NCBI RefSeq assembly: GCF_963678975.1
Contig: NC_089275.1
Location: 19,666,220-19,730,219, forward strand
DNA: 64,000 bases
Source of the DNA: Dysidea avara
Lineage: Eukaryota; Porifera; Demospongiae; Dictyoceratida; Dysideidae
Direction of reading: 5' to 3'
Position numbers and translations under genes: made by a program. Below, piece by piece: positions 1 through 11,928 of this stretch. The stretch's first letter is position 1; the number at the start of each line of letters is the position of its first letter. The notes under the pieces are model-generated. The model saw only the letters and a list, made by a program, of their open reading frames with translations, searched no databases and was not told where the DNA came from.

Positions 1-2310
1 CTAATACACTACACATACACACCACAGACATGCCACTGAGTTGCTTTTGCTAGTGCATGGAGTTCTATAGATGTGTGCCAATCACTGGGAATGTTCTGGT
101 ACCTTTGGACTGCAACTGGCCAGCTGGAACACACAGCTAAAGGCATGAACACCCTTGGACAGTTGCTCAGATGATTTCTACTTGTATTTCTTTCACTTTG
201 AGTGGTACCAGTGGTCTTTAGAGCCTGTTATTTAGGCAGGAGACTCTGCGTCAGCCATTTTTCTGTTGATATATCAATTGCCCACCCACCACCCATATGG
301 TGGTGCATGTGCTTGTCTTACAAGTACCGTGGAGAAAAAAGTTGCTCAAAATCATTTTATCAATAATTATGTTACGTATCTTGTTGTGGATTAAAGACTA
401 TGGTTGGCAGCATTCACGGTAAAAATTTCCAACTTCTTGATTTTGACATTCCCAAGCTATACTCACTTAAAATTGAATATTCCACAATCTATTGATGTGT
501 GCAGATCAACAGTTTTCCAAATTAGGTCACATATAATGTTTAAAGTGCACTTATGTTGTCGCAGTGACAATAATTATGTTCAGCTTCATAGCTAATAGCT
601 TCTTTCTTTTTTAGTTCCACACATGTAATGCCTGCAATCACTTTTATGTTGATGCCTTCTTTAGTGTTGTTCCTGTGGTCATTATTAGTGGTTGAGTAAT
701 GTACGACAAGAAATTTTGACAAAAGGAAATTAAAGTTGACAAACCCTCACTCATCAGCTTTGATGAATTTGTTGGCGAAATCAGGAAATCAGATCTACAC
801 ACTTACTTTTAAAGGTGCTTAAAGAATTGAAAGTTGAAAATTTTAGCTTATCTGCTAAATTCATCAGTTTTTCCTTTGTCAAAATTCCTGTCATATGGTG
901 GTCATTTTGGTATAATCTAAGCAAGCTGGGTGTAGTTTTCAAATACCCAGTGACTACCAAGGAATGGCTAGCTACTTCAATTCCTTTTGTACTTTATATG
1001 TGGCTCCAAAGCCAGCCGTAAGCCAGCTTTGGGATTACATTTCTCCTTAATAACTGCACTGTACCATGCAATAGACTGAAATTGGACTGCAATTACATTT
1101 AATTACAGATTTGCTAGCTCTTTCAATACTCCAATAGAATTCACATCTCGAATTCCATTAGTGTAATGTAATTTATGAAATTACTATTAAACGTGAACTT
1201 TTATTTATAAAGTGAACTGAACAGCCATGACAGTAGTGCTTCAGTGGTTAAGGGTATAAGTGTTAGGAACAGAGGTCTCTACTTGGAGCCATAATTAAGC
1301 AATGTCTTTTCTGCACTTATTTTACCCTCAGCATCTCTTCCACTACATAATTATAAAGTATACATTTTCCCCACAATCCTAAATGTGTTCAGGTTTTGTT
1401 TCATACTACCAAATTCTCGATCTAATGCCTATCTACACACCAAATTTCAAGTTATTCTCATAACCTATAGCTTGACTGAAAAATTGTCTATTTCATGCAA
1501 ATAATCACTATGAATATTAATTTTATCGGATTAGCATTACACTGGGTGGGTGCATTCACCTTCATACACTCTCTGTGTGCACCAAATTTTAAATGAAGGG
1601 TTTTCATGTCTTTATAATGATTTTTGAAAAGGAGAATTTTTAGTTTAAACTCACATGAAATTTAAACTTTGACTTGGAAATGGCTCAAGCAAATTTGGAG
1701 TGTGGCCTGCCCTACCAGACAGATGGAAGTGGTGTGCTTTTGGAAAAGGGGACCATGCATGGAGCTACGCATGTGCTAGCAACATGTTTTCTTTCTTCCT
1801 GTCAATATACCCACAGCGTGGCGCTCTACTTTGTGTTCTGGTGATTATTGGACAGCATAGCACCAGCCAGAAGTTCTCAATAGAGCAAATAATTGAGTTT
1901 TTGACTACTACTTCACGATCATTTTTGCTTTAATTTGTTGCTGCATCATATATAATTAAACGTCTAGAGGTGAAACTAATTTTGAATATTATATAGTAGC
2001 TTGCATGGTCAATTCAATAACGTCAGTAAGAATTTGAATACAAACCAACTAAAGCTTTTAGCAGTAAGTGCAGTATATTTTGGTGTTTGTGACTGAATTT
2101 TACAAAGTTGTACTTATAGTTAAGTGTATATATTTCGGTTATTCTTCTAGCAAAAGTATATGGAGTATTACCTTGGAATTTGAGTACAGAATTACAAACA
2201 GCAAAATAACATAGAATTTTTCTAATTAAACTATTCAAATCGTAAATTTAACATTTGTTTCAGAAGACACTGTTGCAGATTAGTTGCACATATTTGTGTG
2301 AATAAGCTGA
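1..2310. other. Intergenic, no gene recognised
   Basis: Short open frames here have no recognisable protein features and look like chance. Around 1228-1290 a stretch with the shape of a tRNA A box (AGTGCTTCAGTGGTTAAGGG) is followed by a weak B-box-like segment, which could be a tRNA-derived SINE relic. The match is too poor to call. The rest is AT-rich sequence in which I see nothing definite. Confidence 0.5.
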
Positions 2311-4174
2311 ATGTTACATTTGCTTAGCATGATGATACCTAGTATTAGCCGCAGAACTAGAGCTTTGACTAAGCTGCAAGCTACTGCCAGAGAACACTCT
2401 AATGCTATCATTGATAATAATTACATAGTGAGATCTCCACATGCAGCAATGCCAATTCCTGAGACTAACTTTTTCAGTCATGTATTCCAGCACTTTCCCA
2501 AGTATGGCAAGAAGACTACTCTAATAGATGGTGTTACAGGAAGGGAATACTCATACAATGAAGTACAGGAGTCAGTGGTTAATATGGCATCTGGTCAAGT
2601 GAGGAGTGGTATGCAGAAGAAAGATGTGTTAGCACTAGTTTCCCCCAACAGCATGGAATTCTGTACAACATTCTTCTCTACACTTTCCATGGGAGGGATT
2701 GTGAGTACTTGTAATCCAAACTACACCTCAGAAGAGTTAGCCTACCAGTTTAAGAATTCAAACTCAAGTACGTAGCCACCATACCATCCTTGTTACCAAC
2801 AATACAAGAAGCAGCCAGTAAGGCAGTTTGTGTAGAGAAGATGATAGTACTGGGTGATGATGGAGGTGTGGGAGAAGGGAAGAATATGATATCCTACCAG
2901 AGTTTAGTGAATGACAGCGGATCAAGATTTGCAAGTGACACAAAACTGGACCCAAAGAAAGACACTGCAATAATCCCATACTCCAGTGGTACTACTGGAT
3001 ATCCTAAAGGAGTAGTGATGAGTCATTACAATGTTACGGCCTGTCTTGTTCAACTAGAACACAGCAGTTTGCTTACAGAATATTACCTTAAAGGAAAGAT
3101 TCTGTCTCTCACTCTCCTATTCCATATAGCTGGTATGCTGGCAAATATGATATGTGGCTTAAAACTTGGTTCAACAATAGTCACCTTACCAAGATTTGAG
3201 CCAGAAAGTTTTTTACAGACAGTATCACACTACAAAACTACCTACAGTAATTTGGTCCCTCCACTGATTGTACTTTCAGCTAGCCACCTGATAGATTGAT
3301 AAATATGATATATCTAGTTTGAAGCACATATCCTATGGCTCAGCTCCTGCTGGTTTCAAAATAGCGGCTGCAGTCAAAGACAGGCTAAATTTGGAACATT
3401 TACAACACGGTTATGGGATGACTGAAATGGGATACACACACTTAACTGCACAAGATGTGTTCAAACCAGAATCTGTAGCGATGACTTTTGCACACAATAT
3501 GTGCAAGATAGTGGACAATGAAACAGGGACAGCTCTTAGTCCCGGCAATCCAGGAGAGTTGGTTGTACAGGGTCCACAGGTGCTTATAGTTTAGAAGCAT
3601 GCTATTATTATTTAGTAAAGGTCTGCACAGTATGTAATAAATGTGTATAATTAGATAATGAGGGGATATCTTAATAATCCTGAAGCAACTAAAGCCACTA
3701 TTAAAGATGGATGGCTCCACACTGGTGACTTTGGTTAGTTCTGCACACATAATTATTTAGCTATTATAAAGGACACAGGTTATTATGATGAGAATGGTTA
3801 CTTCTACATAACTGATCATGACAGACTGAAGGAGTTGATCAAGGTGAAAGGTTTCCAAGTAGCTCCAGCAGAACTGGAGGCTCTTCTCCTCCAGCATCCA
3901 CATATCTCTGATGTGGCAGTTATGGGTAAGAAGATCACATGATCCAGACGATGTCAGTAGTGTTACTATACAAGGTGTTGATGATCAGAGATCTGGTGAG
4001 CTTCCCCGAGCATTTGTGGTGAGGAGCAGTGATGAGCTGAATGAAGAAGAAGTGGAGGATTTTGTGAAGGGAGAAGCAGTAGAACACATACAGTTAAAAG
4101 GAGGAGTAAAGTTTATCAAAGAAATACCAAAATCACTAAGTGGAAAGATATTACGAAGAATGCTGAAGAACTAG
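2311..4174 (+). pseudogene. 4CL-like acyl-CoA ligase, copy 1, two frameshifts
   Basis: This is an ATP-dependent acyl-CoA synthetase of the 4-coumarate-CoA ligase/luciferase-like ANL group, which adenylates a carboxylic acid and transfers it to CoA. The AMP-binding motif YSSGTTGYPKGV, the GYGMTE motif, GWLHTGDFG and the C-terminal [11 protein letters not shown] lysine motif are all visible. By comparison with the two minus-strand copies the exons are about 2311-3579, 3655-3733, 3779-3925 and 3975-4174, with introns of 75, 45 and 49 bases. The N-terminus is rich in Arg and Ser and could be a mitochondrial presequence; there is no C-terminal SKL. Relative to its paralogs the first exon has a one-base loss near 2767 and a one-base gain near 3298, so as it stands it is broken, unless these are sequencing errors. 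The second half of exon 1 is far more diverged from the paralogs than the rest. Confidence 0.8.
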
Positions 4175-4190
4175 AATATTATAATTATGT

Positions 4191-4435
4191 GACCGAATTT
4201 GGAAAATCACCCATATGGGCACATTTGACACCTAAAATATTTAATGATCAAATCAGAAACTTTATAGTGCAAATCTACTTGTTGATGGTTTTAAGCCATT
4301 CTCAATACCTTAAAGTACAAGAAAAGTCTTGAAATATTTTCAAAACCGTGCCCTGCTCTAATTAGCAACCCACTTAACATGAAAATTCTAATTATTTCAT
4401 GCACGCCCATATGGGTGATTTTCCAAAATTCAGTC
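4191..4435. mobile_element. Short inverted-repeat element (MITE)
   Basis: The ends are inverted copies of each other: GACCGAATTTGGAAAATCACC at the left and its near complement at the right, with CCCATATGGGC continuing the arms for about 30 bases. The internal 180 bases have no coding features. It starts 17 bases after the stop codon of ligase copy 1, so it lies in the likely 3' UTR. No clear target duplication was found, so the family is unknown. Confidence 0.6.
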
Positions 4436-5689
4436 CATCATAAATAATTTCCCTGCCACTAACCAATTTTATTCTTTTGTTTGTGATTCAATATTTATCA
4501 TTATGTAACCGTAGCGATTTAGAAATTGTAAGAAAACAATCATGCAACCAGAAAGTGGCAAAAAGATCAGCAGTGGGACATAAGGGGTATATATGTGCTC
4601 TCACTTCTTTAGGTAGTTCAACAAAGGTCAAATTTATGTACCCTATTATAGCTATTGTTGATTGTAACTTTGTTTCTATGCTATAAAATCTGTAACTACA
4701 TACTGAACCTATTACAGCTTATTATGTGCTACTCTACAGCTGTCTGTCAAACTTAAGGCTATTCTAATAAACCAATTTTTCCACTACTACAAGTGCATTA
4801 AGCCAATGTACATGCAGTTAATAGGTCTATGAGCTATTAATGTATCTATACAGCATACACACAATTATATGTTAAGTAGAAGACTTTTGTAATAGGGCAT
4901 GGAGAAAAAGCTTGAAATACCAAACATCAATAAAGAATGTAGCTGCATGCTCTTGCTATAAAGATATATATACCTCAGTATTGTAGAAGATCTTTTGAAA
5001 CACAATAATGATTTGCTTGTCCTTGATAATAAGGACATCATTGCAAGCAGATCATCATGCAGCAGTAGGTTTAATCCAAATTGAAATACTGGCCAAACAC
5101 ATTTCATACACATTATACACCTATATGATTGCAGTGACTAGCTATTTGAATCTATTTGAACTGGTAATAATGTTCTGGTCTCGCATTCATTTTCTGAAAA
5201 TGTGAAATAATAAGAAGGAAATAAAAAGGCTCTCACTGATTTATGAAATTGCCAAATTTTATAAATAAACAAAAGAAGAATGCACTGTTGAAAGAGTGAA
5301 GCCAGTAGATACATAATACCATCCATTGATGGTGGTAAGCATCCAAGTACCTTATTAACGAGGTTTTTGATGGTGTACATGTGTATACAATTGCAGATGG
5401 TGAAAAGTGTAACTTTACCAAATATGTCTACAGTATGCGGTCTGTAACAATCGGAACTGGCATGTTACCTGTCAGCTCAGTTAACATGGGCTTAAAATAA
5501 AGTGTAGGCTCTCCCAGCTTTCCATACAATTATTACATGTATTACATGTACAGTTTTAGCTTTGTTAGACATGGTATAAAGCATGAATCAGTGAATCACT
5601 GAGAATGCATGTAGCCATGCACTTCCAGGACTCACAAAGCATAATTATACTAATGATATAGTCTACTATATAACACATAGAACAAGGCA
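4436..5689. other. Intergenic, no gene recognised
   Basis: AT-rich sequence with scattered short open frames and no recognisable domain. I see no repeat structure beyond simple AT tracts. Confidence 0.5.
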
Positions 5690-5872
5690 TACCAGGGGCA
5701 GTGACCTTAAATTTATACAGCCATGCATGCAGACACAGCTATTGACGCATACAAGTACAGCTTCTTTCCTACATCAATTCGATTATGGAACAATCTATCT
5801 ATAGAAACTATAAATTGTAACAATTTAGATACTTTTAAGGAACATTTAAATAGCACTAGATTGTAACTTAGC
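5690..5872 (+). mobile_element. LINE 3' end fragment
   Basis: The translation of 5749-5868 reads YKYSFFPTSIRLWNNL, then a short tail and a stop. This is the conserved end of the reverse transcriptase ORF of CR1/L2-like non-LTR retrotransposons, which also occurs at 8640-8720 and 10500-10560. Upstream similarity (a FIQP-like segment) lies in another frame, so the piece is frameshifted as well as truncated at its 5' end. It is a dead fragment. Confidence 0.65.
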
Positions 5873-6094
5873 CTAAATTATTACACCTATTGTAACATAC
5901 TCACTTATGTGAGTTCTACAATTATTACCTATAATAATAATTGTTCCACCAAGCTACAGGAGGATGTTATACACATTTGTCAAAGGTTTGTCACACTGTG
6001 CCAGCTGAGGACCTGTTAATGTACAGACAATGCCAGACATTTTAGGAGAAATGCAATGAAAGCATATGTAAGAAATCATAACTTGGCAGTGGGC

Positions 6095-6573
6095 CAGTGG
6101 CGGATCTAGATAGGTTTCTGGGGTTTCGACAGAAACCCCCTTTTTAAATTTAGCTCATGCAGTGGAAGTCTAATACATAAACATTGTTGACAATTTGTCA
6201 TATCAAACAACTATATACCAGTGTATTTCAGTAGCATGCATGCAGCTGCACTTAACTAACACAATATATAGCTATTAAACCCTCAGCAACGCTTCACTTT
6301 TCATCTCCCACTGCATTAAAAACGATCGAGATGCTCTAATAGAGCAGTCAAATAACTACTCTAATAGAGCAATCACCATCTTTGCCCTATAGTTAGCTAC
6401 AGTATTTACAGTTTAAAGCATTGGATTTATTGTAATTGCTAACTAAAAGTAGTCCAAAATCCCATCTCAGAGCTTCTAAAATCTCAAAATTTTCTGAAAA
6501 ATGTCACCAGATGCCTTATTCAGCTAAACCAACTTTCAGAAACCCCCTCTTAAAAATCCTAGATCCACCACTG
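6095..6573. mobile_element. hAT-like MITE, CAGTGGCGGATCTAG ends
   Basis: The left end CAGTGGCGGATCTAG is matched by the right end CTAGATCCACCACTG. Ends of the form CAGNGGCGGATC are typical of non-autonomous hAT elements in many animals. The element contains two copies of the CTCTAATAGAG module at 6323-6376. I could not find a clean 8-bp target duplication, so the exact ends or age are uncertain. Confidence 0.6.
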
Positions 6574-8193
6574 CTTGGATGTGTTACAACTGAGATAGTT
6601 TACAGATAAGAACAACTTATTAGGGAGACCATGTATGGGAACAATCACTATTAGCAGATCTTGAATGGCCTAAAATAAAAGCTGACCATACAATTGCAAG
6701 TCATGCTATACTTTGAACTGTTTTTATGCAAATGGAAGAACTGAAGAAGGGTTTGTGTAGAGAACTCCAGGCCCAATTGCAAGATGGCTACACTTAAATT
6801 AAGCATAGCGCTGATGTGTATAGCTAGGAGAGACAAATGTTGACAATAATATTATACATATGCAATGTAATTGTGTGTCACAGCATTTCAGCTAGCCTGA
6901 TACGCGGCGCGTATATACGTATCAAGCCTCGTCTTTTTTAACGAGACGAGATAGATACGCGAACGTCTATATCCTTCGTCTAACGGCGTATCTGTCGTAA
7001 TGGTACCACTCCTTTAGACGAAGGCTCGTATCGTGCTCCGTCTGTATAGTCGTGTAGTGCTAATAGATTATTCATCGATCGCCAAATAAGGTTACAACGA
7101 TTATTACTCATAGAGGTCAACTGATGGTACAATGCTATACACTATTAAAACATTCTTTAAATGTTAAATAAGTTCAATCTTTCCTTCATCGCGGACTCGC
7201 GAAGGTGGCTGCATGCTGTTGTCCACAGCAAGAGTAGCTATACGTGCATCAAAATAATTATTATGGCTTGTTCAGCTAGGCATCCCTTACTCATTGCCTG
7301 CAATGGTTGAGGAGCAGTTAAATACAACAGCAATTTAATGATCTTTTATTACCTAAGCCTAGAGTTGAGCTCAATCCTTAGTTGCTAATTTTTACTGTTG
7401 CAGATAGCATAGTGTAATAGTTTCACCTGCAAAATTATGTATGTCAAATCATACAAAATATGTGCATTATCTTCATGCATACCGTCTTGTCCATTATTCA
7501 TGTATTGTGCTATACGTATATTAGGCAATGGACTAGTGTGCAGTTGCTGACAGAGAGCATAGAAGAAATGGAGCACAATACGTAACATGTTATAGAAGGA
7601 TGACCCTGTGAAAATGAACTTCATCACAACTGAGACATGATCTGGATCAAACTTTACCTGATGGATTTCTTTAGATGGACTGCATGCCCTTACCACCACC
7701 CCAGTACTGGCTAGAATTACCAGTTACTGAACTAAATCACTTGAGGGTGCCACATTTAAGGCGACTCTTGGAGTAGGCCAGTTCAACATTAGATATTATC
7801 AGATGACAAATTGATGACTGATAACACCATAAGCTCATCACAGGTAGTTATTTACACCTGCTTTATCATATGAAAAACAACATATAACACTCCAAATTTG
7901 TGCATACCTAATCAAGATTTTCAGCAAACACAAATTTCCTTGAAGATGATCATAGTTCTATCAATGCTGCATAGGCACCATTTTAAGTGTAGTAGTATAC
8001 AGTGGTCCACTGGTGAAACCAACATAGAACATACAGTGTAACATTCCAGATTTACCTGTAGGAAGCCATTCAAGATTGCGGTCAACTGTTTACTTCTTCC
8101 GCTTTGTCATTACTGGATGCCATTGTAAAGCCTCCTTCACTGGGAAAGAAATATTTCAACTTATAAATGTACGTATGTCTATATATTTAATAT
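6574..8193. other. Intergenic with a GC-rich palindromic patch
   Basis: No gene is recognised. At about 6897-7045 there is a CpG-rich patch unlike its surroundings, with short hairpins (for example CTCGTC facing GACGAG at 6929-6950) and repeats of GATACGCG/CGCGTATC. It may be the remains of another inverted-repeat element. Near 7735-7790 a segment resembles 30057-30110 (shared GAGGGTGCCA...AAGGCGA), a dispersed repeat of unknown kind. Confidence 0.4.
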
Positions 8194-8722
8194 ATGATAA
8201 TTGATCCACGCTGTCACATGCCAATACACGGCAGTTGTAACTTGTTCTCTCATCCGGCATCACATTCAGTAAGAAGTCTTTTACAACGGAATCTAGCAAA
8301 GTGTCCTGCAACAGTTAAATGCTACTGCTATAATACATTTGTTCGCCCCATTCTAGAATATGCCAGTACAGTGTGGTCCCCATACCATGAACATAACATC
8401 TATAAATTAGAAATGGTACAGAGAAGAGCAGCAAGGTTTGTGATGAATAACTATAATAGAACAGCTAGTGTGACAGAAATGTTGAACAGTTTACAATGGC
8501 AGACACTGGAGAAGCGAAGAAATAATTTGAGAGCCTCACTAATGTATAAAATAATTAATGACATGGTAGATATTAATGTGCACCAACAGTTTAGACCAAG
8601 CAACACCACAACTAGAGGTCACCATCAAAGATTTCTGCAGTTGCCAACAAGGGTAGATGCTTATATGAACTCCTTCTTTCCTTTTACAATAAAATTATGG
8701 AACCAACTAGATGATCATATTA
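8194..8722 (+). mobile_element. LINE reverse-transcriptase C-terminal fragment
   Basis: The reading frame has the hallmarks of the region after the RT palm in CR1/L2-like LINEs: RPILEYASTVWSP at about residues 50-62, QRRAARFV at about 75-82, a helical segment (LQWQTLEKRRNN), then SFFPFTIKLWNQL. No endonuclease or catalytic RT palm is present, so it is 5'-truncated. At 8722 the LINE is interrupted by the TTA-flanked element 8723-9830. Directly beyond that element, from 9831, the same frame continues with LDLFNN-like sequence typical of the LINE tail, so the two parts were once contiguous. Confidence 0.75.
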
Positions 8723-9830
8723 GGCCACACCAAGTCAAACCTTAGTTTCTGGTCACCCGCCCGCATGGAAAACTGGAACCCCAGTTTATGAGGACTATTA
8801 TTAATATTACAGGCGCTTAAGTGTACGTGACCAAGGACAGTGATTTTTAAACACTGCAAAAGATCGAGATACTCTAATAGAGCAGTCACACTACCCTTAA
8901 CTTTAATACTAGAATAGACAGATACTACTATAACGTTTTTGACTTGTCCTTGATTAGCTATATAGCTATTAGTAATGCTTCTGTTGCCAGTAAGTAACTT
9001 CAGTACAGTATGTATGTAGCATTGATCACTAGCCTAATGATCAGATATACCATAGCTTAAACTTTCCTAACAATTCAGATGTGGTCCTCTAATGATTAAT
9101 CTAGTAACTCTTCTAGTGGATCTAAACTTGGACTTCCTTATCACTGATCACTGATATACTGACTAGAAATCCGGTAACATTTGGTGAGCTCAAACTTCAA
9201 CTTTTCCATGATTAAATAATTGCAAGTATGGTCCTAAAGTAACAAGTGCATGGCATCCCTTAGTTAAAACATTAACTTAGCTTTCCCACATGATCACTGA
9301 AAAACACTAGCCTGGAGCACTCAACAACTCAACTCAAAACTTTGACAGCTACTTTACTGAAGGTTTACTGTATAGAAGGCTGGAAACACATGCATATATA
9401 GTTGACTAAGACTTCACATTTGAAAGAGTTTCTGATGTGTTAATATAGTTTTGGATTATTATTAGCTAGCTAATAAATAATAATTTCCTGACATAGCTAA
9501 TGAAACATTTCATTTGTAAAGCAAAAGTAGCTACATGAGCAGACCTTTCCTTAGTGTTAGCTACACATTGTTGTGCTCAGCAGTGTAGCTAGCCATCAAC
9601 AATTTTCCTGGTGCATTTTGCAGAAGCATAATTAACTACTTATGCTATAAGAATGTTGGTTAAGCTTGGTTGTAAACTCAAGGGTAAATTGAGCAAAATT
9701 AATAACATTACAGTATTACTGGTGTATATGTAAGAGTCTATGATAGTCCTGAAGTCCTGATCATCCGCCCGCCCGCATCCTTTTGTTGGCTAGGGAGTGA
9801 CCAGAAACTAAGGTATGACTTGGAGTGGCC
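8723..9830. mobile_element. PIF/Harbinger-like non-autonomous element inserted in a LINE
   Basis: The left end GGCCACACCAAGTCAAACCT and the right end AGGTATGACTTGGAGTGGCC are inverted repeats, and the similarity runs on through TTAGTTTCTGGTCAC. Both ends are flanked by TTA (8720-8722 and 9831-9833). GGCC-type ends with a 3-bp TTA duplication fit PIF/Harbinger MITEs. CCGCCCGC motifs lie just inside both ends, as in the elements at 24763 and 52289. No transposase is recognisable. It carries one copy of the CTCTAATAGAG module at 8860-8889. Confidence 0.7.
8860..8889 (+). repeat. CTCTAATAGAG module
   Basis: A single copy of the module AGATCGAGATACTCTAATAG followed by AGCAGTCA. Here it lies inside a Harbinger-like element, whereas most other copies are inside hAT-like MITEs or free. 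Confidence 0.75.
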
Positions 9831-10139
9831 TTATCCAAGCTCCATCTCTTGATTTATTTAACAATTATATATTCACCAGAGACTGCCGTGTAGTATCTTG
9901 TACATATATATCGTTCCCCGAAGCTACACAACTACTGTTGCGATATCTCATGACACACACCGTTTGTACTGGATACCTAGAACTCACATTCATTGCTAGA
10001 CTTTCAAAATCTTCCGCTGTTATCTAGTGATCACGTGCGTTTAATATAAAATCCGGGCGTATCCGCTGGTGGCCAAATCTTCAACAGCCGGGAGAACAGG
10101 CTACGTGGCGGGAATGAAACTGTAAATGGAGGAAGGTAC

Positions 10140-10299
10140 TCGCGAGACTAGAAGGTAACTTGACTTTGCTGTTATGTTGTTGATTACTGTACTACACATA
10201 CTAACGCAGGTTTGTTAGCATCCTTACCGGAGTGTCGTGTGAGGAGATATTCCAGCTCCACACAAAAACAAGTAGTGGTCTGGCTATGCGAGACTAGCC
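10140..10299. repeat. Solitary TAGTCTCGC-type element ends
   Basis: Two right-end-like sequences, CGCGAGACTAG at about 10140 and TCTGGCTATGCGAGACTAG at about 10278, match the terminus of the foldback element at 26554-27491. Both are in the same orientation and no matching left end was seen, so these are probably relics of a broken member of that family. Confidence 0.35.
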
Positions 10300-10656
10300 G
10301 TGATAGGGATGCGGTCCTCTAGTTTCAGTAGGAGAGAAGCATCACTATTAAATGAAAACAGAAGAACAATTGCTAGACTCACCTTCCTATTCAAGATTGT
10401 CAGGGACTTACTAGCAATACCTGATCATTGCTTACCGTCACCAACTCCAGTGTCCTCCACCCGTGCTCAACATCCTCTCAAGCTAACTCAATTGCAAACA
10501 AGAGTTGATGTGTACAAATACTCCTTCCTCCCTCGAACAATTATTCAATGGAACTCCCTTCAAATTCCTAACATCAACACAATAGATTTTGAAACATTTA
10601 AGAATGCTGTAAGTAATATAATATGTAGGGCATTGTCTTTAATTAAGAACACGTGA
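10300..10656 (+). mobile_element. LINE 3' end fragment
   Basis: A 118-residue frame resembles the C-terminus of CR1/L2-like LINE ORF2: a LLNENRRTIARLTFLFKIV helix, then RVDVYKYSFLPRTIIQWNSL, then an acidic tail and a stop. It is truncated at the 5' side and is a different lineage from the fragment at 8194. Confidence 0.65.
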
Positions 10657-11928
10657 TTCGCATACGTGATTTTCAAAAGTATTTCAGTTGAAGAAAAATG
10701 CAGTCGGTCGGGCCCGCGCAACATAAGGTATGGCCTAATAAAATTGTATTATGCATGAGTCTCGTGTGACCACAGTCAGATCATATACAAAGATAATCTA
10801 TGTGGGCACAGAAAGATGTATGTATATGTATACAAGTATAAACGAGCCAAAATTACAAAAAAGAGCACAGTTTGTTAGGCTTTCTGTTGACCATTTACTA
10901 CAGTTCTGAGCCATGAAAATCTTTTGCCATCATACATGTACAAGCTGCATTGTTGAGGGTCTGCCTGATTGGATGATATGTGCTGGGTTGTACAAAGTCA
11001 AAACATTTGATATTCTGTGGGAAGGTATAGTAATTTCAATTTCATAATTGTTGAAAATCCACAGACGGTCAATTCTGCAAATAATCGAAGATATTCAGTC
11101 TTGTCTTGTTTTCTAGATCTAGCAGATGATGGATAGTGGCCTGAAGTACCTCACTATAGCTCATAAACTATATGGAGGTCAGCATACCAAGGATAGATCA
11201 AACAATTTTGAAATCAGAAATTAATTATGGTAAGTATATCTCTGTTACCACATTTATTTTCACATGTGCTCTAAGGACAGAATGAGACCCTTTAATGCTA
11301 GTATAATCAAATTGAATTCCATCATTGCAAGGTACATTATATAACTTCAGGCTAGTGTTGTTTCAATTATCTATAAGGACCTTGTTACTGTAATGCTCTG
11401 TGATATACCAGGGTGGTGCTATCCATAACCACAGCTGAATCACTAGCAAACATATCATGTACATAGGAATGTCAACCATAGTTAAAGAGTACTTTTATTG
11501 AGATTTTCTGGTACGAGCAAGATTCATGCACAGGTCTGCAACTTCTATGATATTGAAAGTGTTTCCTTTGTCATAGCACTCTGACCTGTTTATTAACCTA
11601 AACTATATTCACCTCTCATCTGTTGATAAAATGATAATCTTTTATTGCCATATATAGAACTGCCATAGCATATGAAAACCTTCATGTATTTTGTTTATTG
11701 ATCTTGTTTATTAGCAAGTAGCAATATAATAATTATGCTGACTCATATTCTTTTAATCACCATAACCACATTTTGCTTATCATTTTCATAAGTAATTGCT
11801 GTACAGTTTAAACAAGTGACTCGACGTCTGGCATCAATCTTATGCTCAGCGTGATCTTCTGTAAATTATAAAGACATTTTAATGTTTGTGAAACTATGTG
11901 TGTCTTATATACATTTTTGTCCCCACAG
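10657..11928. other. Intergenic leading into the mini-exon array
   Basis: No protein gene is recognised. A good donor-like site, ATG followed by GTAAGTAT, lies at about 11230. It could end a first exon of a transcript that runs into the array beginning at 11929, but nothing in the sequence proves transcription. Confidence 0.35.

Noticed and set aside
1228-1290. tRNA gene or SINE
   Set aside because: The A-box shape is good but the B box is poor and no cloverleaf forms; kept only as a remark.
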